Assembly: GCF_023242945.1 (NCBI RefSeq)
Contig: NZ_JALKFT010000007.1
Location: forward strand, 62,001 to 126,000
Length of the DNA stretch: 64,000 bases
Reading direction: 5' to 3'
From: Frankia umida
GTDB lineage: Bacteria > Actinomycetota > Actinomycetes > Frankiales > Frankiaceae
The position numbers were made by a program, and so were the translations under genes. Below, in pieces: positions 42,699 to 51,525 of the stretch. The notes below the pieces were generated by a model. It saw only the letters and a list, made by a program, of their open reading frames with translations, did no database searches and was not told the origin of the DNA. Within the stretch, counting starts at the first letter, position 1, and every line of letters starts with the position of its first letter.

Positions 42699-42734
42699 GG
42701 CCCCGGTTCTGGCCCCGGTTCTGGCCCCGGTTCT
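42699..42734. repeat. 12-bp triple tandem repeat
   Basis: GGCCCCGGTTCT occurs three times without change, at 42699-42710, 42711-42722 and 42723-42734, between the folD-like stop and the 3' end of the GGDEF gene. Confidence 0.85.
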
Positions 42735-42766
42735 GGCCGGCGCCAGCGGCCTGGACCGGAAGCCGG

Positions 42767-44500
42767 TCAGTGGGCGGCACACAGGGGTCCGGCCAGGTGC
42801 ACACGGTTGCGGCCGGCGGCCTTGGCTTCGTAGAGGGCGGCGTCGGCGCGGGAGAGCAGGGTCGCGAGGTCACCGCGGGGGTCGTCCGTGGTCGCGACGC
42901 CGACGGACACGGTCACGGACAGGGGCGGTCGGCCGTCGAGCAGGCAACGGGTGGCGGCGATCTGCAGGCGGATGCGCTCGGCCACGGCCAGGGGGCTGTC
43001 CCGCTCCTGCTCGGCCAGCAGGACGACGAACTCCTCACCCCCGAAGCGTCCGACGAGATCGTGCGGTCTGGTCGCGGCACGCAACGCGTCGGCGACGGCG
43101 AGCAGGATCAGGTCGCCGACGAGATGACCGAAGCGGTCGTTGACCCGCTTGAAGTGATCGATGTCGACGAGCAGGACCGACAGCGGCTGTCCGGTCCGTC
43201 GGGCTCGGCCGAGTTCACGCTGGGCGACCTGATGCCAGTAGGCGGGATTGGCCAGGCGGGTCTTCGCGTCGCAGCGGGCGGCGTGCAGCAGCTCGGTGTG
43301 CAGCAGGCTGCGTTGCAGCAACAGCATCGGTGGGGTGACGGCCAGCATCAGGTAGGGACTCACCGACCACAGCACCGCCACGATGATCGCCGCGCAGGTC
43401 TCCGCGGCCCAGGTCGGCACCGCCTCACCCCGTTCGATGCCTGGAGGGCCGCCCCGTCCCGCCTGCCCCGCCCATCCCACCCGGATCGCCTGGATGGACC
43501 GGAGGGGACGGGCGGGCTGGCGGGGGTGGGTGGGGAGCCCCGTGATGGTGGTGATGTGCGGAGCGGCCTCGCCGAGCCAGGCACCGAGGCCGTCTGCCCG
43601 GCCGTGACGGTGCAGGCCCAGCCCGGGCAGAGCGGCCAGCAGCGGGTGCACCGCGACCGCCACGAGGAAGGCGGTGGTGGCCGCGCCCGAGCCGATCAGA
43701 TCCTCGACCGTGAACGGTCCGGCGGTCGGGCTGAGCAGCAGATGCACCGTGGACGCGCCGAACCCGGCGATCCCCAGTGTCGCGGCCTGGAACATCCGCA
43801 GGTGTGGCGGACGGGCCGGCTCGGCACGTCCGGCCAGCCAGCACAACGGCAGACCGATCACCGTCGAGTACAGCGGTGGCAGCAGGACCGCCACGGCCAA
43901 CGCCCAGCTGGCCAGCAGATCGTGGCGTGACATCCGGGTGGCGGCGAGGTCCGCGCCAAGCCGCGCGGACATCAGGACGGCCACCGACCCCAGCACGAGG
44001 AACACCGCGAACGTCCCCACGTCGGCCCATCGCGGACGGGCCCCCGCCGCGGCGAAACCGACCAGCAGCAGCCAGCACGCGGTCACCGTCACGATGCGCC
44101 GCAGCACCGTCTGCGGCGCCCGCCACAGCATCCAGCCACGTCCGACGAACAGCCCGACCGCGCCGACCGGCCCGGCCCCCGCGAACCCATCCCGCCCACC
44201 GACGGCGAGTACACCACCATCCCGAGCCGCCGCGTCCCGAGCCGCCACGTCCCGCGTGGTGTGGTCGTCGCGCATCGCACCGTCTCGCGCGGCTCCCTCT
44301 CGGGCGGCCGCGGTCTGGCCCCCGGGTGGACGGCTGATCGCCGTCACCGCGGCGCCCAGACCCGCCATCCGCAGCGTCGGCGAGCACGTGCGGGTCGTCT
44401 CCGGGATCGTCTCGGCAGCCGGCGACCGGCGTCGAAACAGGCCCCGGGCCTGGCGCAGAACCCGGCTCAGGGGGCGTGCTGGACGAATACGAAACGGCAT
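42767..44500 (-). CDS. Membrane GGDEF diguanylate cyclase
   Basis: Protein of about 577 aa that should make cyclic di-GMP. The N-terminal half has about eight membrane helices; the catalytic GGDEF domain (~415-570) contains LLVDIDHFKRVNDRFGH, the active-site RFGGEEFVVLL (~485) and the product-inhibition I-site RPHD five residues earlier. It ends ADAALYEAKAAGRNRV. Between the N-terminal basic part and the helices is a repeated AARDG stretch (~75-100). ATG 44500 is preceded by AGGAAGG; a GTG at 44587 would add a short acidic head. No EAL partner is adjacent. Confidence 0.9.
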   Translation of the reverse strand: MPFRIRPARPLSRVLRQARGLFRRRSPAAETIPETTRTCSPTLRMAGLGAAVTAISRPPGGQTAAAREGAARDGAMRDDHTTRDVAARDAAARDGGVLAVGGRDGFAGAGPVGAVGLFVGRGWMLWRAPQTVLRRIVTVTACWLLLVGFAAAGARPRWADVGTFAVFLVLGSVAVLMSARLGADLAATRMSRHDLLASWALAVAVLLPPLYSTVIGLPLCWLAGRAEPARPPHLRMFQAATLGIAGFGASTVHLLLSPTAGPFTVEDLIGSGAATTAFLVAVAVHPLLAALPGLGLHRHGRADGLGAWLGEAAPHITTITGLPTHPRQPARPLRSIQAIRVGWAGQAGRGGPPGIERGEAVPTWAAETCAAIIVAVLWSVSPYLMLAVTPPMLLLQRSLLHTELLHAARCDAKTRLANPAYWHQVAQRELGRARRTGQPLSVLLVDIDHFKRVNDRFGHLVGDLILLAVADALRAATRPHDLVGRFGGEEFVVLLAEQERDSPLAVAERIRLQIAATRCLLDGRPPLSVTVSVGVATTDDPRGDLATLLSRADAALYEAKAAGRNRVHLAGPLCAAH

Positions 44501-44940
44501 TGGCGGAGCGCCTTCCTCGTTCTGGTCCACGGCCGCCGTGCTCGGCCGGGACCTCCCGGCGATTCCAACCTCGTCGTTGCTACTCACAGTAAATCGTTGA
44601 GAACGAAGAGTACGAAGTGATGCGCGAGATTCGCAACTCCCGCAATGGCGCGACTAACCGCCACACCTCGTTCGCCGGACGCCTTTGAACCCGCGGACGC
44701 ACCGCCAGTCCGTTCCAGAAATGCCAGCTGACCTGCGGTGATGAATACCGCAGCCGAAAGCCCGACGGCGCCCGGGGAAGCCCGGGCGCCCCGCCGCGAC
44801 GCTGACGAGAGACCACACCCGACACGCCCGGGAAACCGACTTGCTCACCGTCGGGGGCAGCTCAGGGACCAGTCACAGACCAGCCCCGGACCAGCCCGGC
44901 CGCCCGCCGGGACCGGCCCGACCGGCCTGACCGGCCGGAC
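44501..44940. other. Intergenic stretch, no supported gene
   Basis: About 440 bp between the GGDEF promoter side and the bioA stop. Apart from the strong hairpin at 44767-44790 I see nothing recognisable. Open frames here are short and Arg/Pro-rich. The segment around 44580-44650 is slightly less GC-rich and may hold the GGDEF gene promoter. Confidence 0.5.
44767..44790 (-). terminator. 10-bp hairpin downstream of bioA
   Basis: GGCGCCCGGG (44767-44776) and CCCGGGCGCC (44781-44790) pair perfectly around GAAG. It is about 150 nt beyond the bioA stop on that strand and is followed there by a pyrimidine run. Confidence 0.55.
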
Positions 44941-46386
44941 TCAGGTGGTACGCGCGACGGCCTCGACCATGGCGGTGGTCAGGGTGGCCAGGTCATCCGA
45001 TGTCGTGATGTAGGGCGGCATGGTGTAGACGAGTCGACCGAACGGACGCACCCACACGCCGAGTTCCACCAGCAGGGGTTGGATCACGGCCATGTCCACC
45101 GGCTCGCGGGTCTCGATGACACCGATGGCGCCGAGTACCCGCACGTCGGCGACCCCCGACAACGCCCGGGCCGGGGCAAGCCCCGTGCGCAGACCCCGTT
45201 CGAGGGCGCCGACCCGCTCCCGCCACGGCGAGGCCAGCAGCAGTTCGACGTTGGCCAGCGCGATCGCGCAGGCCAACGGATTGGCCATGAACGTGGGACC
45301 GTGCATGAACGCCCCGACCGGCGACGCCGCCACCCCGTCCGCGACCTCGTCGGTGCACAGTGTCGCGGCCAGCGACAGGTACCCGCCGGTCAGCGCCTTC
45401 CCGACGCACATGATGTCAGGGCTGATCCCGGCATGGTCACAGCCGAACAGCGCGCCGGAGCGGCCGAAGCCGACGGCGATCTCGTCCGCGATCAGCAACA
45501 CCTCGTGCTCGTCGCACAGCGCCCGCACCCGGGCGAGCCACTCGGGCGCGTAGAACCGCATCGCCCCCGTTCCCTGGACCACCGGCTCGAGGATGACCGC
45601 CGCGACCTCGTGGGCGTGCGCGGCCAGCAGCGCGGCGAACTCGGCCAGGTGGACGTCCTCGCATGCCTCGTCGAAGCCGCACGTCGGCGGCGGGGCGAAG
45701 ATGTGCTGGGGCAGCAGGTGGCTGAACAGATGGTGCATGCCCGCGTCCGGATCGCAGACCGCCATCGCACCGGAGGTGTCCCCGTGATAGCCCCGCCGGA
45801 TCGTCAGCAGCCGCGTACGTCGTGGACGCCCACGCCCCGTCCAGTACTGCAGGGCCATCTTGATGGCCACCTCGACGGCGACCGATCCCGAATCGCTGAA
45901 GAACACGCGGCGTAGCGGTCGCGGCGTCATCTCGACGAGCGTCTCGGCGAGGCGCACCGCCGGCTCGTGGGTCAGGCCACCGAACATGACATGGGACATG
46001 TCCGTCAGCTGCCGGTGGGCCGCCGCGTCCAGGACCGGGTGCCGATACCCGTGGATCGCCGCCCACCAGGACGACATCCCGTCGATCAGCTCACGCCCGT
46101 CGGTCAGCCGCAACCGCACGCCACTGGCCTGCGCGACCGCGAACAGCGGTGCCGCGGCCGGCGGTGCGTACGGATGCCAGACGACCCGCTGATCCCGCGC
46201 CACCAGATCACCGGCCACCTCACGAGCACCGGCACCGTCGGAACCACCGAGGTCACCGAGGTCACCGAGGTCACCGAGGTCACCGAGGTCACCGCCGGGA
46301 CGAGCCAGCCGATCGGGGTGCGGATTCGCCACACGGGCCGGTTCCGGCACCGCTTCGGGTACCACCTCGGGCGCCGACCCGGACAT
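44941..46386 (-). CDS. bioA: Adenosylmethionine-8-amino-7-oxononanoate aminotransferase
   Basis: BioA, about 481 aa, PLP-dependent aminotransferase that makes 7,8-diaminononanoate for biotin from 7-keto-8-aminopelargonate, with SAM as amino donor. Motifs: VWHPYAPP, DGMSSWWAAIHGY, HVMFGGLTHEPAV, FFSDSGSVAVEVAIKMALQYW, YHGDTSGAM and the PLP lysine in VGKALTGGYL (~328). The first ~60 residues are an extension containing five GDL repeats encoded by a 9-bp tandem array, missing from typical BioA. No bioB, bioD or bioF is in the window. ATG 46386 is a plausible start; one further up is possible, and the enzyme core starts near residue 65. Confidence 0.92.
   Translation of the reverse strand: MSGSAPEVVPEAVPEPARVANPHPDRLARPGGDLGDLGDLGDLGDLGGSDGAGAREVAGDLVARDQRVVWHPYAPPAAAPLFAVAQASGVRLRLTDGRELIDGMSSWWAAIHGYRHPVLDAAAHRQLTDMSHVMFGGLTHEPAVRLAETLVEMTPRPLRRVFFSDSGSVAVEVAIKMALQYWTGRGRPRRTRLLTIRRGYHGDTSGAMAVCDPDAGMHHLFSHLLPQHIFAPPPTCGFDEACEDVHLAEFAALLAAHAHEVAAVILEPVVQGTGAMRFYAPEWLARVRALCDEHEVLLIADEIAVGFGRSGALFGCDHAGISPDIMCVGKALTGGYLSLAATLCTDEVADGVAASPVGAFMHGPTFMANPLACAIALANVELLLASPWRERVGALERGLRTGLAPARALSGVADVRVLGAIGVIETREPVDMAVIQPLLVELGVWVRPFGRLVYTMPPYITTSDDLATLTTAMVEAVARTT
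46251..46303. repeat. 9-bp tandem repeat in bioA
   Basis: GGTCACCGA occurs five times in a row (46251, 46260, 46269, 46278, 46287) with a partial sixth. On the coding strand it reads as repeated Gly-Asp-Leu in the BioA N-terminal extension. Confidence 0.9.
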
Positions 46387-46550
46387 CTGCGCAGTCACGC
46401 CTCCACTTTGGCGCATCCCGCCCTCGGACGCGGACGCGGACACCCGGCCGCCGGATCAGCCGGCCCCAGCCCTGCCGGTCCACAGCCCGGCCGGTCCAGC
46501 CGACGCCCCCACCTCGAGTCGGCTCTCGGCCCGCCCGGCAGGATGTTCCC

Positions 46551-47438
46551 GTGGTCATCCCGATTCACGACATCAATCCGCTCAGTCGACGACCCGTGGT
46601 CACCTGGCTGCTGATCGCCGCCAACGTCGTGATCTTCGTGTTCCTCGAGCCCGTGGTCAGCTCGGTCGCCGGGATCGCCACCTCGCCGCCACAGAACGTC
46701 TGCGAGCAGCAGCGGTTCTTCCAGGAATGGGGCGCGATACCGCGCGAAATCGTCCACAACGTGCCACTGGGCACCGTGAACTCCGGGCATATCGGCGTGG
46801 ACGCCGCCGGGAACGCCGGCTGCATCATCCAGAATCCACCAAGCTTCGAGAAGATTCCCGTGCTCTCGGTGCTGACCGCCATGTTCCTGCATGGAAGCTG
46901 GCTTCATCTCATCGGCAACATGCTCTTTCTCTGCGTGTTCGGGAACAACATCGAGGACCGCATGGGCAGGCTCTTCTACCTGCTCTTCTACCTCGTCTGC
47001 GGGTATACGGCGACCTATGGATACGCCCTGTTCGAAAGCGCCTCGTCGGGTACGATGATCGGCGCTTCCGGCGCGGTGGCCGGAGTGCTCGGCGCCTACC
47101 TTGTGCTGTTTCCGCGGGCCCGTGTCATCGGACTCGTCTCGGTGCTCTTCTTCATCCCCTTCTGGCTGCCGGCGTGGATCGTGCTGGGATTCTGGTTCGC
47201 TCTGCAGTACGTGTACTTCACCGGCTTCGGTGTGGCCGATGGCGGTGGCGTCGCCTATGGTGCGCATGTTGTCGGATTCCTGGTGGGCGCACTGCTGGTC
47301 GCACCATTCATCCGGCGACTGCGCGCGGCCGGACCGGGAGTCGCCCCACCTGTTCCGCAACATCGCTGGATTCGCGGCACCGGACGCGCCTCGAACGCCC
47401 GCCCGTCGCCGAACGCTCGGCATCGACGCGGCTACTGA
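46551..47438 (+). CDS. Rhomboid-family intramembrane serine protease
   Basis: Membrane protease of about 295 aa with six or seven helices. The catalytic Ser is in TMIGASGAVAGVLGAY (~173) and the His in YGAHVVGFLVGALL (~239); HLIGNMLFLCVFGNNIED is the conserved helix-2 Asn region. Rhomboids cleave membrane proteins within or near the bilayer; the substrate is unknown. An unusual loop with two cysteines (C-EQQRFFQEWG...GNAGC) follows helix 1. GTG 46551 is preceded by AGGA with 8-nt spacing; the frame is open further upstream but overlaps bioA. It is divergent from bioA. Confidence 0.9.
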   Translation: MVIPIHDINPLSRRPVVTWLLIAANVVIFVFLEPVVSSVAGIATSPPQNVCEQQRFFQEWGAIPREIVHNVPLGTVNSGHIGVDAAGNAGCIIQNPPSFEKIPVLSVLTAMFLHGSWLHLIGNMLFLCVFGNNIEDRMGRLFYLLFYLVCGYTATYGYALFESASSGTMIGASGAVAGVLGAYLVLFPRARVIGLVSVLFFIPFWLPAWIVLGFWFALQYVYFTGFGVADGGGVAYGAHVVGFLVGALLVAPFIRRLRAAGPGVAPPVPQHRWIRGTGRASNARPSPNARHRRGY

Positions 47439-47572
47439 CAGCCTCACCGGGGGCGACTGTCACCCTTCGCGGTCGAACCACCACGGCGGGCCTTGGCCGC
47501 GTGCCAGACAGGGGGTGACCTGCGCTTATTTCGCTGGCATCCCCCGAATGGGTCAGGCAGGCTGAGCCGGTC

Positions 47573-48874
47573 ATGAGCTGTCCGCCCGGGTCACCTTCCA
47601 CGCCTGGCCATGCCGTCACCGGCCCACCGGCCGGGGGCCCGGACGGGGACCGTGGTGATGCCGGTGGTCGCATGCCCTCGCGGTACCGGCGCACGCTGGC
47701 GACCCCGGGCGCGCGCAGGTTCCTGCCCGCCGCCTTCATCGGACGGCTGCCCCTGGCGATGCACACGATGGGAACAGTGCTGTTCGTCCAGAACCGCACC
47801 GGGTCGTACGCGATCGGGGGCGGGGTGGCGGCCTGCGGGGCGATCGCCGAGGCGATGTGCGCCCCTGTGATCGGTCGGGCCCTGGACCGGTACGGGCAGG
47901 CCCGCATCCTCGTGCTCGGTGTCTGCGGGCATCTGCTGGGCGTCGCGGCGCTGCTGACGGCGGTGTGGTCGGATGCGCCACGCCCGACCTGGTTCGCGGC
48001 GGCGGTGCTGGCGGGAGCCTGCCTGCCGCCGGTGGGCAGCTGCGCCCGAGCCCGGTGGAGCCGATTACTGGCCGGCTCGACGTTGCTGCCGACGGCGTTC
48101 GCGCTGGAGGCGGCACTCGACGAACTGGTGTTCATTCTGGGTCCGACCCTGGCGACCGCTCTGGTGGTCATGGTCGCTCCGGCCAGCGCGCTGGTGGTCT
48201 CGGCGTCCCTGCTGGTGGTCGGTGCGCTGAGCCTGGCCGTACAGCGCGGTACCGATCCGGGCCCCCACGGGGCGGACACGGCGCGGCAGCGGCGGATCGT
48301 GCGGCTCCCGGCGGTTCGGGCGCTGATGGCGATCACGTTCGCGATCGGCGTCGGCTTCGGCGGGTTCGACGTGTCGATCGTCGCGTTCGCCCGGGAGCAG
48401 GACCTGGCCGCCTTCGGCGGGCTGCTGCTCGGGCTGTTCGCCGCCGGTTCCGCGGTCTCGGGCCTGGTCAGTGGGGCCCGTGCCCAGGCCCGGCCGCCCC
48501 GGGACCGGTTGCTACGGGCGGTGCGGTTACTGGCGGTCGGTTTCACCCTGCCGCTGGCCGGCGTGACGGTGGCCGCGATGGTGCCCCTGGCGATACTCGC
48601 CGGCGCCACCGCCGCGCCCACCCTGATCAGCGCGAACGCGTTCATGGAGCGGCTGGTCGAGGCCAGGTCGCGCACCGAGGGGTTCGCCTGGCTGGTCATG
48701 GCGCTCGCCGGGGGCGTGGCCGTCGGCTCGCCGGTGGCCGGCCAGCTCATCGACAGCGGCGGAGCCCGACTCGGCTTTGTCGTACCCGCGACCGCCGGCC
48801 TGCTCGCCGGCCTCGCGGCCCTGCTTGGACGACACAGCCTGCCCACCGTCCAGGCCGCAGCGGCGTCCTCGTAG
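47573..48874 (+). CDS. MFS transporter
   Basis: Major facilitator superfamily protein of 433 aa with 12 predicted helices: PAAFIGRLPLAMHTMGTVLFV in helix 1, ALDRYGQARILV between helices 2 and 3, and LVFILGPTLATALVV later. The substrate is unknown; this group is frequent among uncharacterised exporters of actinomycetes. The ATG at 47573 gives a ~35-residue Gly/Pro-rich head, and a later ATG at 47672 (just before PSRYRRTLATPG) is another candidate. Single gene. Confidence 0.85.
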   Translation: MSCPPGSPSTPGHAVTGPPAGGPDGDRGDAGGRMPSRYRRTLATPGARRFLPAAFIGRLPLAMHTMGTVLFVQNRTGSYAIGGGVAACGAIAEAMCAPVIGRALDRYGQARILVLGVCGHLLGVAALLTAVWSDAPRPTWFAAAVLAGACLPPVGSCARARWSRLLAGSTLLPTAFALEAALDELVFILGPTLATALVVMVAPASALVVSASLLVVGALSLAVQRGTDPGPHGADTARQRRIVRLPAVRALMAITFAIGVGFGGFDVSIVAFAREQDLAAFGGLLLGLFAAGSAVSGLVSGARAQARPPRDRLLRAVRLLAVGFTLPLAGVTVAAMVPLAILAGATAAPTLISANAFMERLVEARSRTEGFAWLVMALAGGVAVGSPVAGQLIDSGGARLGFVVPATAGLLAGLAALLGRHSLPTVQAAAASS

Positions 48875-48974
48875 GGCCCGCAGGGGCCCGCCCTGGAGCC
48901 CTGGGACAAGCCCGTCCGAACGACCGCACACGACGCTGGGCGCGGTCGTCAGAACAGGTCGGGCATCGATCGGT

Positions 48975-50114
48975 TCAGGCCGGGTCGCCCGGCGTGCCGG
49001 CATCCCCGGCGGGGGTCTCGTCGCTGGCGCCGTCCGCGCCGTTCGCCGCGACCGGGGCCGTCGCCGCGACCTCGGCTGGCCTGCGCCGACCGAGCAGGCC
49101 GCGCCGCGTCCGGGGCCGGCTCAGGTCGCCATCGCCCCGGCGCTTGCGGCTCTTGCGCCCCGCCGCGCCGGCCGCCGCGTCCACCGCACCGTCGGTGTCG
49201 GCCTTGGCCTCGGTGTCAGTGTCGGCCTCGGTGTCAGTGTCGGCTTTGGTGTCAGTGTCGGCTTTGGTGTCAGTGTCGGCTTTGGTGTCGGCCTTGGCCT
49301 CGGTGTCGGCTTTGGTGTCGATGCCGGTGTCGGCCGGGTCGGCCAACACGCCCTCCGCCGCGGTCGGCGCCGGGGTGTCCGTCCGCGCGTCCGGCTCGGG
49401 GACGCTGCCGTCGACGTCGATGTCGCCGTCGGCGGTCTGTGTCACCGTGACGTTCCCGGGCACGGCGGCCGTGGTGTCCACCGCCTCGGCTTCGGCAGCT
49501 TCGGCAGCCTCGACGGCGTTGGCCTCGACGGCGGGAGCCTCGACGACCGGGGGCTCGACGGATTCGGCCGTGGCCGAGTCGTCGGCCACGACGGTGTCGG
49601 CGGCGGCGACCGGGGCCTCGACGGACTCCTCAGCTGCCGGCTCCGGCGCGTCCGCGGTCTGGCTCTCGGCCGCGTCCGCGGAGACGCCGTTGGACTCCGT
49701 GTGCACGGTGGCCGCGTCCTGCTCGGTCCGCACGTCGAGGGCGATTGTCCGCCAGCCCTCCAGGACGTCCGTCACGACGAAACCGGCGGAGGCCAGGCTC
49801 TCCCGGTAGCGGACCAGCAGGTCGTAGGACAGCGCCAGGTCGGGCTCGACGGCGCCGGTGTCGGTGACCGCGGCGGAGACCCGATAGGTGGTCACCGCCC
49901 CGGGGGTCGCGGGAGTCGCGAGGGTCTCGGTGAGTGTCCACGCCTGGCCCGCGGTTCCGGCGGCCGGGGTGCTCTGTTCGGTGCCTGCGGCGGCCGTGGT
50001 CTGCCGGGCGCCTTCGGCCAGCAGCGTGGCGATCCTCGCCGCTGTCGGCACGGGCGCGGGGGTGTCTGTCTCGGTCGCTTTGGGCGTCTGGCTGTCGCTC
50101 TTACCCCATCGCAC
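48975..50114 (-). CDS. Acidic repeat-rich protein of unknown function
   Basis: Protein of about 379 aa. Residues ~20-125 form a predicted globular region (VTTYRVSAAVTDTGAVEPDLALSYDLLVRYRESLASAGFVVTDVLEGWRTIALDVR), unrecognised. Most of the rest is Ala/Asp/Glu/Thr-rich: AEAAEA runs, then several D-T-K-A-D-T units (~255-310) from an 18-bp array, and a basic RKSRKRRGDG tail with RRGLLGRRRP. There is no signal peptide or helix. GTG 50114 has GAAAGGAC 9 nt upstream. Its job is unknown; the mix of acidic repeats and a basic end suggests nucleic-acid or scaffold binding, a guess. Confidence 0.75.
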   Translation of the reverse strand: MRWGKSDSQTPKATETDTPAPVPTAARIATLLAEGARQTTAAAGTEQSTPAAGTAGQAWTLTETLATPATPGAVTTYRVSAAVTDTGAVEPDLALSYDLLVRYRESLASAGFVVTDVLEGWRTIALDVRTEQDAATVHTESNGVSADAAESQTADAPEPAAEESVEAPVAAADTVVADDSATAESVEPPVVEAPAVEANAVEAAEAAEAEAVDTTAAVPGNVTVTQTADGDIDVDGSVPEPDARTDTPAPTAAEGVLADPADTGIDTKADTEAKADTKADTDTKADTDTKADTDTEADTDTEAKADTDGAVDAAAGAAGRKSRKRRGDGDLSRPRTRRGLLGRRRPAEVAATAPVAANGADGASDETPAGDAGTPGDPA

Positions 50115-50705
50115 GGGCGCACGTCCTTTCGTCACACGATCACTGCGCCACCCGCACGACACCCGCCAGTCCGACCCGTCCGCCCCGGGGCACTGGCACC
50201 GGGGCGACCCCGACGCCGGACGCCCCCGGCTGCACGCTGGCACCTTCGTGCCGCGCGCGGGACGCGCGCCCGTGACCAGGCAAACCGGGCAGTGCCGACA
50301 CCTGGACAACCCGACCGGCGGCGGCGGGCGACGACCAGCATTGTGACGGACGGACCTGACGCGCTCCGCATCGGGGTGTGTTTGGACACAGTAGCGACAT
50401 AAGCGCGCAAAGTGGACGCACTCGCCGAGATGATGGAGGTGCGCCGACGCGCGGGCCGGTCGCCGCCCCGGCGACCGGTGCCGACAGCACGGCGACACGC
50501 CCCATGACGGGACTCATGGCGTGACACGTCCGCTACTACAGGTCAGGTACTACACAGCACTGTCGCATGAAGATCCAGCTGCCTCGAACGGCGGCGCCGC
50601 CCCGAGCCCGCCCCAACGCGGGCCAATGCGGGTAATATCCTGCTTGCCGAACGTGACCTACAGCGATGTTCTTCCTTACGACGGCAAGGTCGGGCGGAGT
50701 CAACG
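50115..50705. other. Intergenic stretch with devR-like promoter
   Basis: About 590 bp between the divergent acidic-protein and response-regulator genes. Near the right end TAATAT (50633-50638) is a nearly perfect -10, about 65 nt before the regulator start, with no clear -35. Short open frames here have no supporting evidence. Nothing else was recognised. Confidence 0.5.
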
Positions 50706-51482
50706 GTGTCAGACGAACTGGCGGGCGGTTCCGCCGTCGGCGGCGCGGCGACCCCCGCGTCATCCCACAGCGCCAACCAAGCGGGCAGCGCCAACCAAGC
50801 GGGCAGCGCCAACCAACCGAACAGAGCCGACCAGGCGAGCAGAGCCGACCGGCCCATCCGGGTGTTCCTCCTGGATGATCACGAGGTGGTCCGACGCGGT
50901 CTGCGTGACCTGCTCACCGAGGAGGACGATCTCGAGGTCGTCGGTGAGGCTGGTCAGACCGACCAGGCCGCCGAGCGGATCCTCGCGTTGGAGCCGCACG
51001 TGGCGGTCCTCGACGCACGGCTGGAGGACGGCAGCGGCATCGAGGTCTGCCGGCAGGTTCGTTCGGCGAATCCGGACGTGGCCTGTCTGATCCTGACCTC
51101 CTTCGACGACGAGGAGGCCCTGTTCACCGCCATCATGGCGGGCGCAGCCGGGTACATCCTGAAGCAGATCCGTGGCAATGCCCTGGTCGAAGCGGTGCGG
51201 CAGGTCGCGGCCGGCAAGTCGCTGCTCGACCCCGCCGTCACCCCGCGGGTTCTGGTGCGGCTGCGGGAGGGTCCGGCGCAGGACGAACGCCTCGCCGGTC
51301 TCACCGATCAGGAGCGGCGCATCCTGCGGCTGATCGCCGAGGGTCTCACCAACCGGCAGATCGCCAGCCGGATGTACCTGGCCGAGAAGACGGTCAAGAA
51401 CTACGTCTCCAGCATGCTGGCCAAGCTCGGCCTGGAAAGTCGCACCCAGGCCGCGGTCTTCGCCACCCGGCTCAACAACTAG
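50706..51482 (+). CDS. NarL/DevR-type response regulator
   Basis: Two-component response regulator of 258 aa. The receiver is intact: FLLDDHEVVRRGL, the acceptor Asp in VAVLDARLEDGSG, and Lys in GYILKQI. The LuxR-type HTH at the end reads LTDQERRILRLIAEGLTNRQIASRMYLAEKTVKNYVSSMLAKLG, close to DevR/DosR. The N-terminal ~48 residues include three SANQAG-like repeats from an 18-bp array (50769-50822). GTG 50706 has GGAG 6 nt upstream. The convergent DevS-like kinase is very likely its partner, 43 bp away. Confidence 0.92.
   Translation: MSDELAGGSAVGGAATPASSHSANQAGSANQAGSANQPNRADQASRADRPIRVFLLDDHEVVRRGLRDLLTEEDDLEVVGEAGQTDQAAERILALEPHVAVLDARLEDGSGIEVCRQVRSANPDVACLILTSFDDEEALFTAIMAGAAGYILKQIRGNALVEAVRQVAAGKSLLDPAVTPRVLVRLREGPAQDERLAGLTDQERRILRLIAEGLTNRQIASRMYLAEKTVKNYVSSMLAKLGLESRTQAAVFATRLNN
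50769..50822. repeat. 18-bp tandem repeat in regulator N-terminus
   Basis: AGCGCCAACCAAGCGGGC at 50769-50786 is repeated exactly at 50787-50804 and with changes at 50805-50822, encoding SANQAG, SANQAG and SANQPN. Confidence 0.85.
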
Positions 51483-51525
51483 CCCTGTTCGGGCGGGTGG
51501 CGTTGCCCGCCGGACGATCCGCCCG

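Noticed and set aside
42699..42734. Could be part of a CRISPR array
   Set aside because: The units are contiguous 12-bp copies with no spacers; none of the repeat arrays in the window has CRISPR structure.
50573..50641. Short frame (MKIQLPRTAAPPRARPN...) upstream of the DevR-like gene
   Set aside because: No ribosome site and ends before the -10 TAATAT that drives the regulator; not supported.
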